DNA from: Heyndrickxia ginsengihumi
GTDB lineage: Bacteria; Bacillota; Bacilli; Bacillales; Bacillaceae_C
NCBI RefSeq assembly: GCF_011008565.1
Contig: NZ_JAAIWK010000001.1
Span: forward strand, 124,001 to 188,000
DNA length: 64,000 bases
Direction of reading: 5' to 3'
Shown here: in pieces, positions 34,557 to 43,122 of the stretch
Position numbering within the stretch: position 1 is the stretch's first letter
Layout of the letters: each line of letters opens with the position of its first letter
Notes under the pieces: generated by a model
What the model saw: the letters and a program-made list of their open reading frames with translations, nothing else
What the model was told of the DNA's origin: nothing
Databases searched by the model: none
Made by a program: the position numbers and the translations under genes

Positions 34557-35912
34557 TTGAGTAGCCAAATAAACAAATACAATGAGCAAACACTTTTTAG
34601 CATTTCATGGCCGCTGTTTATAGAACTGTCCTTGCATATGGGAATTGGAATTATCGCAACATTGATACTCAGCCATTATTCTGATAACGCTGCAGCTGGA
34701 GTTGGTGTAGCCAATCAATTACTAAATATGTTTATTTTAGTGTTTAACGTTACCTCTATCGGTGCTGTTATTTTAATCGGCCAACGGCTTGGTGCAGGTA
34801 AATATAAAGAAGCAAGGCATGTAGCTCATTCTGCATTTGGCTTGAATTTTTGGTTTGGTGCCATCATTGCTTTAATGATTTTTATTTTTGGGGGTACACT
34901 TCTAAGTTTTTTCGATATTCACGGTAAAGTATACGAGTATGCATTAATATTCACACATATATGTGGAGCCTCTCTATTTCTCGAATCAATTTCTCTCGCT
35001 TTAAGTGCAGTTTTACGCAGCTATGGCTATACAAAAGAGTCCATGTCGGTCACTATTTTAATGGATTGTATAAGTATTATAGGGAATATCCTCGCAATTT
35101 CAGGAATTTTCGGGCTCCCTATTACGGGAGTTACAGGTGTCTCCTGGGCAATTGTCATTGCTCGACTTATCGCAGTGCTGGCTTTGCTCTATTTCATTCA
35201 TCGCCGCCTTGCCTTAAGAATGAGCATTAAAGATTTATTTAAAATCAATAAAGAAGATGTTAAAGGCCTGCTAGCAATCGGAATCCCCTCAGCAGGTGAA
35301 AATTTCTCTTATCAATTTTCGCAACTGATCATTACCGGTTTCATTGCTACGCTTGGTGCGCCTTCACTTGCTGCACGCGTTTATATTAATAATATTTCGA
35401 TGATTTGTTATCTCTTTACGTTAGCAATCGCATCCGGTACCCAGCTGTTAATTGCTCGTTATATAGGGGGAAAACAATTTGAACGCGCACTACAACGGGG
35501 AATTAAAACATTAAAAATCGCTATGCTTGCTTCATTTATTACTTCATTAATCATTGCTTTAACTGGATCGCCAATATTAGATACATTTACTCATAATCCT
35601 AATATTATCGCCGTGGGCTTGCCAATATTATGGATCATTATTTTTACAGAGCCGGGAAGAGCGATGAATATTGTCTTAATGAGTGCTTTAAAATCTGCGG
35701 GAGATGTCCGTTTTCCTGTCGTCATCGGGATTTTCTCGATGTGGGGATTTGCTGTATGCTTAAGTTATTTGCTCGGAGTTCATTTTGAGTTGGGATTAAT
35801 TGGTGTTTGGATTGCTCAAGGAGTTGACGAATGGTTCCGTGGCACTTTTGCCACTAAACGCTGGCTATCTAGACCGTGGTCTAGAAAAACAATTATAAAA
35901 GTAACAGCATAA
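34557..35912 (+). CDS. MATE-family efflux transporter
   Basis: The 451-residue protein has twelve membrane helices in two homologous halves, as in NorM/DinF-type MATE exporters, which remove cationic drugs or metabolites in exchange for Na+ or H+. It starts with TTG: AAAGGAGGG lies seven bases upstream and no ATG is nearby. It faces away from the parM operon, and the two share the interval holding the repeat array. A bidirectional terminator follows. Confidence 0.87.
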   Translation: MSSQINKYNEQTLFSISWPLFIELSLHMGIGIIATLILSHYSDNAAAGVGVANQLLNMFILVFNVTSIGAVILIGQRLGAGKYKEARHVAHSAFGLNFWFGAIIALMIFIFGGTLLSFFDIHGKVYEYALIFTHICGASLFLESISLALSAVLRSYGYTKESMSVTILMDCISIIGNILAISGIFGLPITGVTGVSWAIVIARLIAVLALLYFIHRRLALRMSIKDLFKINKEDVKGLLAIGIPSAGENFSYQFSQLIITGFIATLGAPSLAARVYINNISMICYLFTLAIASGTQLLIARYIGGKQFERALQRGIKTLKIAMLASFITSLIIALTGSPILDTFTHNPNIIAVGLPILWIIIFTEPGRAMNIVLMSALKSAGDVRFPVVIGIFSMWGFAVCLSYLLGVHFELGLIGVWIAQGVDEWFRGTFATKRWLSRPWSRKTIIKVTA

Positions 35913-35923
35913 CCTCCCCTATT

Positions 35924-35958
35924 AAAAAACATCGTATCAATCGATACGATGTTTTTTT
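35924..35958. terminator. Bidirectional terminator
   Basis: AAAACATCGTATC and GATACGATGTTTT form a perfect stem with a 4-base loop between convergent genes, with T- and A-runs on both sides. Confidence 0.92.
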
Positions 35959-35960
35959 CA

Positions 35961-36824
35961 TTATCCAGGACTTTTCGCAATTCCTAAAAATATTCCTGCT
36001 AAAATAATTAAGATGATCCCGATAATAATAGCAATTAATTGCCTTTTTGTTTTCTTTTCACCTAAAATTAATATGCCTCCAAGTGTTGAAATGACGATCC
36101 CCATTTGGGAAAGCGAAAAGCTTGTTGCTACGCCGACCCGCGGCTGAGAAATGAATAAAAACATATTTCCTGCCGCCCATATTAAACCTGGTAAAATATT
36201 TTTAATAGCATATTTATTAAACGGTTTATGCTTAAAGGTCAAAATAATACCACCAACTACCATACCAATTGCCTGCGGTAAAAGAGCTGCCCATCCGCTC
36301 ACGTGGAACAAGCGTGCAACAACAACATATACTAAATAACCAATTGTTGAAATAACTAAGATGACCAATCCCTTTTTGAAATTGCCTGATTGCTTTCCGT
36401 CATGGTTATGCTTATCTTCTAATGAAGTAAGAATAATTCCAACGATGATTAAAATAAGGGCTAATATTCCTAATATAATTGATTTAGTCGTTGACCATTC
36501 ATGAAAAACAATTACACCAAATAATGAAGTAGACACCAATTGCATACCTGTTGAAATAGGCATTGTTTTCGAAACACCTATTAAATCAATACTTTTTAAT
36601 TGATTACTTTGCCCAACTGCCCAAAATAATCCGGAAACAATCCCTACTCCAAAAATTAAAGGTGTAAAAGCAGGATGGGTAAAGAAGTATAAAACGATGG
36701 AAAAAATTAACGCCCCAAGCGTTGTTCCAAGCGTTTGGCTATACGGTCCCCCACCTAACTTAACATTAAATAGAACAATACTGCCCCAAAATATTGCAGG
36801 TAAAATTGCTAATAAAATGTCCAT
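35961..36824 (-). CDS. glcU: GRP-family glucose/ribose uptake permease
   Basis: The 287-residue protein has ten hydrophobic helices in the GlcU/RhaT fold. Its N-terminus (LLAILPAIFWGSIVLFNVKLGG) and the segments FWAVGQSNQLKSIDLIGVSKTMPISTGMQL-type text at ~85-115 and QPRVGVATSFSLSQMGIVISTLGG are diagnostic. B. subtilis GlcU carries glucose with H+ and feeds glucose dehydrogenase; no dehydrogenase is adjacent here. It follows a nitroreductase gene on the same strand by 33 bases, so they may form an operon. Confidence 0.87.
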   Translation of the reverse strand: MDILLAILPAIFWGSIVLFNVKLGGGPYSQTLGTTLGALIFSIVLYFFTHPAFTPLIFGVGIVSGLFWAVGQSNQLKSIDLIGVSKTMPISTGMQLVSTSLFGVIVFHEWSTTKSIILGILALILIIVGIILTSLEDKHNHDGKQSGNFKKGLVILVISTIGYLVYVVVARLFHVSGWAALLPQAIGMVVGGIILTFKHKPFNKYAIKNILPGLIWAAGNMFLFISQPRVGVATSFSLSQMGIVISTLGGILILGEKKTKRQLIAIIIGIILIILAGIFLGIAKSPG

Positions 36825-36857
36825 CGTTTCAAACCTTTCTAAGCAATGGAAGCAAGA

Positions 36858-37532
36858 TTATTCCACCCATTGCACAATGTCTTCTAATTTTCTCCGCGTT
36901 TTAGGACGTTTAGGATCATGGGCTCTATAACCAAAGGCGGCCATCACTGCAACATCCCACTCTCCATTTTCAAGCAATCCTTCTTTTTCCAATACTTGAT
37001 GAACAGCGTCATAGTTAAATCCCTCAATCGGACATGAATCAATCCCGATTAAGGCTGCAGCTGTCATCATATTTGCTAATGCAATGTACGTTTGTTTACA
37101 TGCCCAATCAAACAGCGCACGATCATTATCAAATAAATGAAAATCAGATTCTTGAAACTCCTTATATCGCGGAGTTATTTTTTCAATAATTTCATCTGAC
37201 ATACCTTTTACATTTTTATTGAGATTTAATACATATTCTGAGTCATACCGTATATTTGTTTTTGCCAAAATTACAATAAAATGGCTGGCTGTTGGAAGCT
37301 GACCTTGTGCCCCCCAGCTTACTGCTTTTAGTTTGTCCCTTAATTCTTTATTTTGGACGACCAAAAACTTCCAAGGTTCAAATCCAACTGAACTCGGAGA
37401 CAATCTTGCAGCCTCTAATATAAATGAAAAATCATCATCTGAAATCCGTTTCGTTGCATCAAATTCTTTTGTTGCATGTCGGAATTGAAAGGCTTTAATA
37501 ATTTCCTGTTTCTTAATGTTTGTATTATCCAT
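36858..37532 (-). CDS. NfsB-type FMN nitroreductase / NAD(P)H oxidoreductase
   Basis: The 224-residue protein belongs to the nitroreductase family. FMN-contact segments are FQFRHATKEFD (~13-23), LSPSSVGFEPWKFLVV (~46-61) and the C-terminal FGYRAHDPKRPKTRR. Such enzymes reduce quinones or nitro compounds with NAD(P)H. The ATG at 37530-37532 is chosen because the upstream in-frame ATG abuts the GAGAGG site. It lies upstream of glcU in the same direction. Confidence 0.88.
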   Translation of the reverse strand: MDNTNIKKQEIIKAFQFRHATKEFDATKRISDDDFSFILEAARLSPSSVGFEPWKFLVVQNKELRDKLKAVSWGAQGQLPTASHFIVILAKTNIRYDSEYVLNLNKNVKGMSDEIIEKITPRYKEFQESDFHLFDNDRALFDWACKQTYIALANMMTAAALIGIDSCPIEGFNYDAVHQVLEKEGLLENGEWDVAVMAAFGYRAHDPKRPKTRRKLEDIVQWVE

Positions 37533-37920
37533 AATACTCATCCTCTCAACATAAATATTTTTCTAAAATAATTTCCTTAATATAACTAACTGCGAGAAAC
37601 GCTTTAGTTTATAAAAAACGAGAGTACTACCTCTGTTTAAATTGTAAAGATATCATACAATAAACCGTAAATTTTCTTCAAACAAACTGCACTGTCCGTA
37701 CTGATCAAATAGTGTGATCTTAATATTTCCAAAAACATTCTCAATCATTCCCCTTACTCATGAAAAGGGGGTAATTAATATTTTAAAAGAATGTATTTTA
37801 TGCTGGATAAAAATTTTATATAGTAAAAAGATAATATCTGTCACTGCTGAAAGAACATTCATGTGATTTTAATGGCTTTCTGGTAAAATATACACATACT
37901 TAAGAGAAGGAGTGAAGATC
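37533..37920. other. Divergent intergenic region
   Basis: This gap separates the nitroreductase and pepT genes. I see AT-rich promoter-like sequence, including TAAAAT at 37883-37888 before pepT, but no repeat element, RNA gene or supportable small gene. Confidence 0.5.
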
Positions 37921-39153
37921 TTGAAAAAGGATATCATTAAAAGATTTACAACTTACGTAAAAGTAGATACTCAATCTAATGAAGAAAGTGAAACGTGCCC
38001 TTCTACACCTGGCCAGCTGACTTTATTGAACATGCTCGTTGATGAATTAAAATCAATCGGAATGGATGAAGTAACAATTGACGAAAATGGTTATGTTTTC
38101 GCAACCTTGCCTGCTAATACTGAAAAGACAGTTCCAACAATCGGATTTCTGGCGCATGTAGATACAGCAACAGACTTCACTGGTAAAAACGTAAATCCGC
38201 AATTAGTTGAAAATTATGATGGAGGACCCATTGTTTTAAACAAAGATTTACATATTACCCTTTCACCTGAAGAATACCCAAATCTTCAACATTATAAAGG
38301 CCAAACACTTATTACGACGGACGGTACGACCCTTCTTGGGGCAGACGATAAAGCTGGTGTTGTTGAAATTATGACTGCGATGGATTATTTGCTCCAGCAC
38401 CCTGAAATAAAGCATGGTAAAATTCGTGTAGCCTTTACACCTGATGAAGAAATTGGCAGAGGACCACATAAATTTAATGTGGAGGCTTTTGATGCGAAAT
38501 ACGCATATACGATGGATGGCGGACCACTCGGTGAACTAGAATACGAAAGTTTCAATGCTGCTGCCGCCAAAATTACAATAAAAGGAAATAATATCCACCC
38601 TGGGTCTGCAAAAGGAAAAATGGTAAACGCACTTAAAATTGCAATGGAACTGCACAACCGACTTCCTGAAAATGAGGCTCCTGAATTGACAGAAGGTTAT
38701 GAAGGATTCTATCATCTACTCTCATTACAAGGAAATGTTGAGCAAGCCAATATGAATTATATTATTCGCGATTTTGACCGTTCAGAGTTCAATGCCAAAA
38801 AAGATCATATTCAATCCATCGTAAACGATTTAAAAGAAAAATATGGTGCTGATAAAATCACGTTAGATTTAAAAGATCAATATTATAACATGAAAGAGAA
38901 AATTGAACCTGTAAAAGAAATTGTCGATATCGCTTATACAGCAATGAAAAATTTAAATATTGAACCGAAAGTTTCTCCAATTCGTGGCGGTACTGATGGC
39001 TCACAGCTTTCATATATGGGACTTCCTACTCCAAATATTTTTGCTGGCGGAGAAAACATGCATGGTAAATTTGAATATGTATCCGTAGAAACAATGGAAA
39101 AAGCAACACAAGTTATTATAGAAATTGCAAAGTTGTTTGAGCAACAAGGATAA
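37921..39153 (+). CDS. pepT: Peptidase T (tripeptidase)
   Basis: The 410-residue zinc aminotripeptidase releases the N-terminal residue of tripeptides in the cytosol. M20B motifs are HVDTATD (~78-84, first zinc His and catalytic Asp), GADDKAG (bridging Asp) and [10 protein letters not shown] (catalytic Glu pair), with [18 protein letters not shown] near the C-terminus. The TTG at 37921 is eight bases after AAGGAG and gives the usual family length of 410. A GTG three codons earlier overlaps that site. Confidence 0.93.
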   Translation: MKKDIIKRFTTYVKVDTQSNEESETCPSTPGQLTLLNMLVDELKSIGMDEVTIDENGYVFATLPANTEKTVPTIGFLAHVDTATDFTGKNVNPQLVENYDGGPIVLNKDLHITLSPEEYPNLQHYKGQTLITTDGTTLLGADDKAGVVEIMTAMDYLLQHPEIKHGKIRVAFTPDEEIGRGPHKFNVEAFDAKYAYTMDGGPLGELEYESFNAAAAKITIKGNNIHPGSAKGKMVNALKIAMELHNRLPENEAPELTEGYEGFYHLLSLQGNVEQANMNYIIRDFDRSEFNAKKDHIQSIVNDLKEKYGADKITLDLKDQYYNMKEKIEPVKEIVDIAYTAMKNLNIEPKVSPIRGGTDGSQLSYMGLPTPNIFAGGENMHGKFEYVSVETMEKATQVIIEIAKLFEQQG

Positions 39154-39171
39154 TCCGCAAATAAACAATAG

Positions 39172-39207
39172 AAAAATCCGGCAAAATTAAATCTTTGCTG
39201 GATTTTT
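39172..39207 (+). terminator. Terminator of pepT
   Basis: AAAAATCCGGCAAA and TTTGCTGGATTTTT form a 14-bp stem with one G-T pair and a T-run. Confidence 0.88.
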
Positions 39208-39216
39208 TATTGTAAC

Positions 39217-39360
39217 TTATTTATTTGGATAGACGAGATTATCCACCTGCTTTTGAGCTCTGTTATTTAATTGATTAAATAAATAATTGAGGTACGCTTT
39301 GATTTTAAATTGATCTCCATAAACAAAGTCAGACAATGTTCTTTTGTTTGCCTTCTCCAT
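39217..39360 (-). CDS. Small protein of 47 residues, unknown function
   Basis: A 48-codon frame starts at ATG 39358-39360 with an excellent ribosome site (GAGGAGG, eight bases upstream) and ends with TAA at 39217-39219, immediately next to the pepT terminator. The product is basic and helical-looking: MEKANKRTLSDFVYGDQF, then a leucine/asparagine-rich segment (YLNYLFNQLNN) and a lysine end. It has no membrane segment or cysteine. I do not recognise the family. Codon use and the ribosome site favour a real gene, and it would be missed by annotation with a length cut-off. Confidence 0.6.
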   Translation of the reverse strand: MEKANKRTLSDFVYGDQFKIKAYLNYLFNQLNNRAQKQVDNLVYPNK

Positions 39361-39493
39361 TAATTGTGCCTCCTCAAATAAATTCATTGTTAACTACATC
39401 ATTCCCAACTTAGCAAACTTTTACTCCTAATAAATATCAAAATATTAAAAATAGCATTTTTTTACTAGTAAACTAACTTTTAATTAGTAAAAT

Positions 39494-39612
39494 GAACCCC
39501 GCTCAATATGTTCGCTATCCGCAGGCATATTAAGTCTTATCGCCTGCTGGGGCTCAGCAATTCAATTCCGCTATTCCCGCAGAAGCCTCTCACCTCTCGT
39601 TCCAATAAACAA
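39494..39612. repeat. GC-rich intergenic repeat element, degenerate copy
   Basis: The text contains TTCGCTATCCGCAGGC, CGCCTGCTGGGGCTCAGC, ATTCCCGCAGAAGCCTCTC and ends CAATCAAC. The element at 62455-62556 shares the same order (CGCTATCCGC, ATCCCGCAGGACTCTCCC, CAATCAAC). Both match the general form of a short non-coding repeat that is common between Bacillaceae genes. Confidence 0.65.
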
Positions 39613-39640
39613 TCAACTTTTTTATAATCCGTTACCTATA

Positions 39641-39688
39641 AAAAAACCTACCTTACCAAGTGTTCACCTCTTGGTTAAGGTAGGTTTC
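39641..39688 (-). terminator. Terminator of the MFS exporter gene
   Basis: AAACCTACCTTAACCAAGAG and its complement at 39644-39660 form a long stem (one base bulged) followed on the minus strand by T7. It lies ten bases after the MFS stop. Confidence 0.9.
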
Positions 39689-39697
39689 TAACAAGAT

Positions 39698-41203
39698 TTA
39701 TTCTGTAACTGCTTTTACCTTTGCTTGCTTTACTGCTTCGTTCGGTAATTCAGATTTTGGCACAGTATTCTTGATAAACAATGATAAAACTAAAGCTAAG
39801 AATGCTAAATATGTTGCGACCATAAATGCATCATTGATCCCCATAACAGCACCCTCTTTTGCGGCAACTGCTGCATGCAATTTATCAGTCGGTAAAACAT
39901 GTTTTGATACCATAATATCTTTCGTATGCGCTACGCCTTTAGTTGTCATAACCGAAACAAAAAATGCCGTTCCTACTGCACCAGCAACCATTCTAAAGGT
40001 ATTTACCATTGCTGTTCCGAACTTATTTAAATGTAAAGGCAAATCATTTAATCCTGCTGTAAAGATTGGCATCATTAAAATAGAGATTCCAAAACTTCGA
40101 ATGGTGTAAACTGTAACAACATAAGTAAAGGAAGTTGTAAGTTCCAATTTTGTTAATGCATAAGTTGTAATAGCTGTGATAAGTAGACCAATAATCGCCA
40201 ACCATTTAGCACCAAAACGGTCAAATAATTTCCCAGTAATTGGTGACATGATTCCCATGATGATTCCCCCAGGCAACAGTAAAAGCCCAGACATAATTGG
40301 TGAAAACCCACGGGCATTTTGCATATAAATTGGCATTAAGATCATACCAGAAAATAAAGCCATCGTAACAATAATATTAATTGCCATTGTTAATGTGAAC
40401 GTTGAATAACGGAATATACGAAACTCCAGTATTGGATGATCAATGGCAAATTGGCGCCAAACAAATAATATAAAGAAAATGGCCCCAATGACTAGTGTAA
40501 GAATGACTTCAGTGCTACTCCATCCCTTTGTGGCACTGGTCGAAAATCCATATAGAATACCTCCAAAACCGAGTGTAGATAACATAACACCGAGACGATC
40601 TAATTTTGGACGGCTTGTTTCCGTTACATTTTTTACAAAATACATTGAACCGATTAAATCAATCACCGCAATTGGCAGTATAACAAAAAACAATGTTCTC
40701 CAAGAATGGTTTTCTACAATCCATCCAGAAAGAGTAGGACCGATCGCAGGGGCGAAATTCATCGCAACCCCAAAGATTCCCATGGCAAATCCACGGCGGT
40801 GCGGCGGGAATAATATAAAAATAACATTTATCATTAGCGGCATAATAATTCCTGCACCGACCGCTTGCACAACACGACCGATTAGTAATACCGAAAAACC
40901 AGGTGCAACTGCGCAGATCAACGTTCCAATTGTAAATAGACCCATTGATGCCAAAAATAACTGTCTCGTTGTAAAACGGCTCATTAAATAAGCTGTAATT
41001 GGAATAACGATCCCATTCGTCAACATGTAGATCGTTGATAACCAGTTAGCCGTTGCCGCTGTTATATGTAAATGATTCATAATTTGCGGCAAAGCAATAT
41101 TAATAAGTGTTTGATTCAAAAATGCAACAAGCGCTCCTAACATCATGACAGCAAAAAAAGGTGCAATTTTAACTGATTGCGAAACAGTACTTTCTGATTC
41201 CAT
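39698..41203 (-). CDS. MFS drug exporter of the DHA2 (EmrB/QacA) family
   Basis: The 501-residue protein has about 14 membrane helices, as expected for DHA2 proton antiporters. Motif A-like text (YLMSRFTTRQLF), motif C (GxxxGPxxGG-type GVAMNFAPAIGPTLSGWIVE at ~145-165) and the N-terminal FLNQTLINIALPQI (motif D1-like) are present. It exports amphiphilic compounds. The ATG at 41201-41203 follows GGGGGA by six bases; an upstream in-frame TTG abuts that site. There is no adjacent regulator. Confidence 0.87.
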   Translation of the reverse strand: MESESTVSQSVKIAPFFAVMMLGALVAFLNQTLINIALPQIMNHLHITAATANWLSTIYMLTNGIVIPITAYLMSRFTTRQLFLASMGLFTIGTLICAVAPGFSVLLIGRVVQAVGAGIIMPLMINVIFILFPPHRRGFAMGIFGVAMNFAPAIGPTLSGWIVENHSWRTLFFVILPIAVIDLIGSMYFVKNVTETSRPKLDRLGVMLSTLGFGGILYGFSTSATKGWSSTEVILTLVIGAIFFILFVWRQFAIDHPILEFRIFRYSTFTLTMAINIIVTMALFSGMILMPIYMQNARGFSPIMSGLLLLPGGIIMGIMSPITGKLFDRFGAKWLAIIGLLITAITTYALTKLELTTSFTYVVTVYTIRSFGISILMMPIFTAGLNDLPLHLNKFGTAMVNTFRMVAGAVGTAFFVSVMTTKGVAHTKDIMVSKHVLPTDKLHAAVAAKEGAVMGINDAFMVATYLAFLALVLSLFIKNTVPKSELPNEAVKQAKVKAVTE

Positions 41204-41447
41204 ACTCAATCCCCCATTTATTATTTTTTCGTAAAGTAATTATGAAAAGAAATGTGTGAATCTTAAAAGGCGGGTGACATACGATATTCGTGCGATATGC
41301 TGTAAGCTTATCGCTTCTCTCATCAACAGTCTTCATGTTTTGTTGGATCTAGTACAGGCACGAAATCTCATTTACCCTCGCAAACATTTAGTTACCTGCA
41401 ATTGTTAGATTAGAGGTTTTTATAAAGATGAAGTAATAAATAAAAAG
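41204..41447. other. Gene-free interval upstream of the MFS gene
   Basis: It contains promoter-like AT-rich sequence and a poorly preserved GC-rich patch (around 41280-41340). No coding frame with a ribosome site is visible. Confidence 0.4.
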
Positions 41448-41491
41448 AAGCGATCTCATAAGTTGAATGTTACTCGTTTGAGACGCTTTTA
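41448..41491. terminator. Orphan hairpin upstream of the MetE-like gene
   Basis: AAGCG-TCTCA and TGAGA-CGCTT form an imperfect 10-bp stem with a TTTT run on the plus strand and an A-rich left flank. There is no gene immediately upstream on the plus strand, so it may be a leader attenuator or a remnant. Confidence 0.45.
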
Positions 41492-41714
41492 AAGCCGCGA
41501 TGGATAATATTTTGAGTCACTAAATATTCTACACTCTAATTATTTTATTCACTTATACTTATAAGTCAAGAAAAAAAGATTCATAGATAAAATGTTTTTC
41601 ACTTTATTGTTATCTTTTTATATTTGCGAAAAATTCAATAAGTATGTAAATTTCATTTACAACCGTACACATATTTGTTATTATTCTAAATATTCAATGG
41701 AAGGGGAGATTTGC

Positions 41715-42818
41715 ATGACCAAAACACAGCTTCAACCACCATTTCGCGCCGACCATGTCGGAAGTTTACTTAGATCTGATGCAGTGAAGAGAGCCCGTAT
41801 ACAAAAAGCTTCCGGGGAAATAACTGCTGATAAATTAAGAGACATTGAGAATAAAGAAATTGAACGTATTGTTCAAAAACAAAAAGAGATTGGTTTACAA
41901 TCTATTACAGATGGAGAATTTCGTCGTGCTTTTTGGCATTTCGACTTCCTTGAACATTTAGTAGGCGTTGAGGGCTATAATGCAGAACACGGCATTCAAT
42001 TTAAACAACATCAGGCAAAATCACACGGGATTAAAGTGGTCGGCAAATTAGATTTTACTGATCATCCAATGATTGATGACTATAAATTTTTACATAGCAT
42101 TGCTGGAGATCATACAGCAAAAATGACGATTCCAAGCCCAAGTATGCTACATTTCCGCGGAACAATTGAGGAAAGTGCCTATCAAAATCAAGATGAATTT
42201 TTCCATGATTTAGGACGTACATACAAAAAAGCAATTGAATCTTTTTACGATGCAGGCTGTCGTTATTTACAACTTGATGATACCGCGTGGGCATATCTCT
42301 GCTCTGATGAACAAAAAGAGCAACTAAAAGCACGTGGTTTAAATCCTGAGGAATTACAAACATTCTATGCTCGCACAATCAACGAGGCTGTTGCAGATCG
42401 TCCTGCTGATTTAAAAATTACAATGCATATTTGTCGTGGAAATTTCCGTTCCACATGGATTTCGTCTGGAGGCTATGAACCAGTTGCAGAGACGCTATTC
42501 GACGAATTGAATATTGACGGTTACTTTTTAGAATACGACAGTGACCGTGCAGGAGGTTTCGAGCCTTTACGCTTTGTAAAACGTAAAGATTTACAAATTG
42601 TACTTGGATTGATTACTTCAAAATTCGGTGAATTAGAAGACCCAGATGATGTAAAACGGCGGATTGATGAGGCATCTCGTTTTGTTCCTATTAACCAACT
42701 TTGTCTGAGTCCACAATGCGGATTTGCATCAACAGAGGAAGGAAATCTCCTCACAGAGCAGCAGCAATGGGACAAACTCCGCCATGTTGTAGAAATTGCT
42801 CATAATGTTTGGAAATAA
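41715..42818 (+). CDS. Short cobalamin-independent methionine synthase-like methyltransferase (YxjG/YxjH type)
   Basis: The 367-residue protein corresponds to the C-terminal barrel of MetE. It contains FRADHVGSLLRS at the start, TDGEFRR near 70, YLQLDDTAW near 180, and the zinc-ligand regions THMHICRGN-like (ITMHICRGNFRS) and LCLSPQCGFAST. B. subtilis YxjG and YxjH have this size and are thought to methylate homocysteine from an unidentified donor. Start ATG 41715 has AAGGGGAG six bases upstream. Unlike yxjG/yxjH, no SAM riboswitch is visible upstream. A terminator follows. Confidence 0.85.
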   Translation: MTKTQLQPPFRADHVGSLLRSDAVKRARIQKASGEITADKLRDIENKEIERIVQKQKEIGLQSITDGEFRRAFWHFDFLEHLVGVEGYNAEHGIQFKQHQAKSHGIKVVGKLDFTDHPMIDDYKFLHSIAGDHTAKMTIPSPSMLHFRGTIEESAYQNQDEFFHDLGRTYKKAIESFYDAGCRYLQLDDTAWAYLCSDEQKEQLKARGLNPEELQTFYARTINEAVADRPADLKITMHICRGNFRSTWISSGGYEPVAETLFDELNIDGYFLEYDSDRAGGFEPLRFVKRKDLQIVLGLITSKFGELEDPDDVKRRIDEASRFVPINQLCLSPQCGFASTEEGNLLTEQQQWDKLRHVVEIAHNVWK

Positions 42819-42842
42819 TGGAAAAATTTATATAAATACATA

Positions 42843-42880
42843 AAAACAGCAGTGGATTTCCCTGCTGTTTTATTTTTTTT
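42843..42880 (+). terminator. Terminator of the MetE-like gene
   Basis: AAAACAGCAG (42843-42852) and CTGCTGTTTT (42862-42871) form a 10-bp stem with a T-run after it. Confidence 0.92.
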
Positions 42881-42894
42881 AATGAAGTACCCTA

Positions 42895-42923
42895 TTGACA
42901 AATCTATTGCTGACTGCGATAAT
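42895..42923 (+). promoter_or_regulatory. Sigma-A promoter of pyrP
   Basis: TTGACA (42895-42900) and GATAAT (42918-42923) are separated by 17 bases, with a TG two bases before the -10 hexamer. This is a near-consensus vegetative promoter reading into the PyrR leader. Confidence 0.85.
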
Positions 42924-42949
42924 GTCAAAGACAAATGAACATGTTTGCC

Positions 42950-43055
42950 TTTAAAAACAGTCCTGTGAGGCTGGCAAGGTTACGGATAAACACGCAATTA
43001 TTATGCATGCATATATTGCACCTTGCCATCTTTCGTTGGTAAGGTGCTTTTTATT
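42950..43055 (+). promoter_or_regulatory. PyrR-binding attenuator leader of pyrP
   Basis: The conserved PyrR binding loop is present: ACAGTCC-TGTG-AGGCTGGCAAGG at ~42956-42979. GGCAAGGT (42973-42980) is complementary to ACCTTGCC (43020-43027), giving the antiterminator. The terminator is GCACCTTGCCA/TGGTAAGGTGC (43018-43047) with a T-run. When PyrR binds RNA with UMP/UTP, the antiterminator cannot form and transcription stops. Confidence 0.9.
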
Positions 43056-43122
43056 TTGCCGACGAAAGCCCCATATTTCAGCAAACGATCATATATCACT
43101 TTACTTATAGGGGGAAACATAG

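Noticed and set aside
40443-40991. Long plus-strand frame of 182 codons
   Set aside because: It lies wholly antisense to the MFS exporter, is low in typical domains and has no ribosome site.
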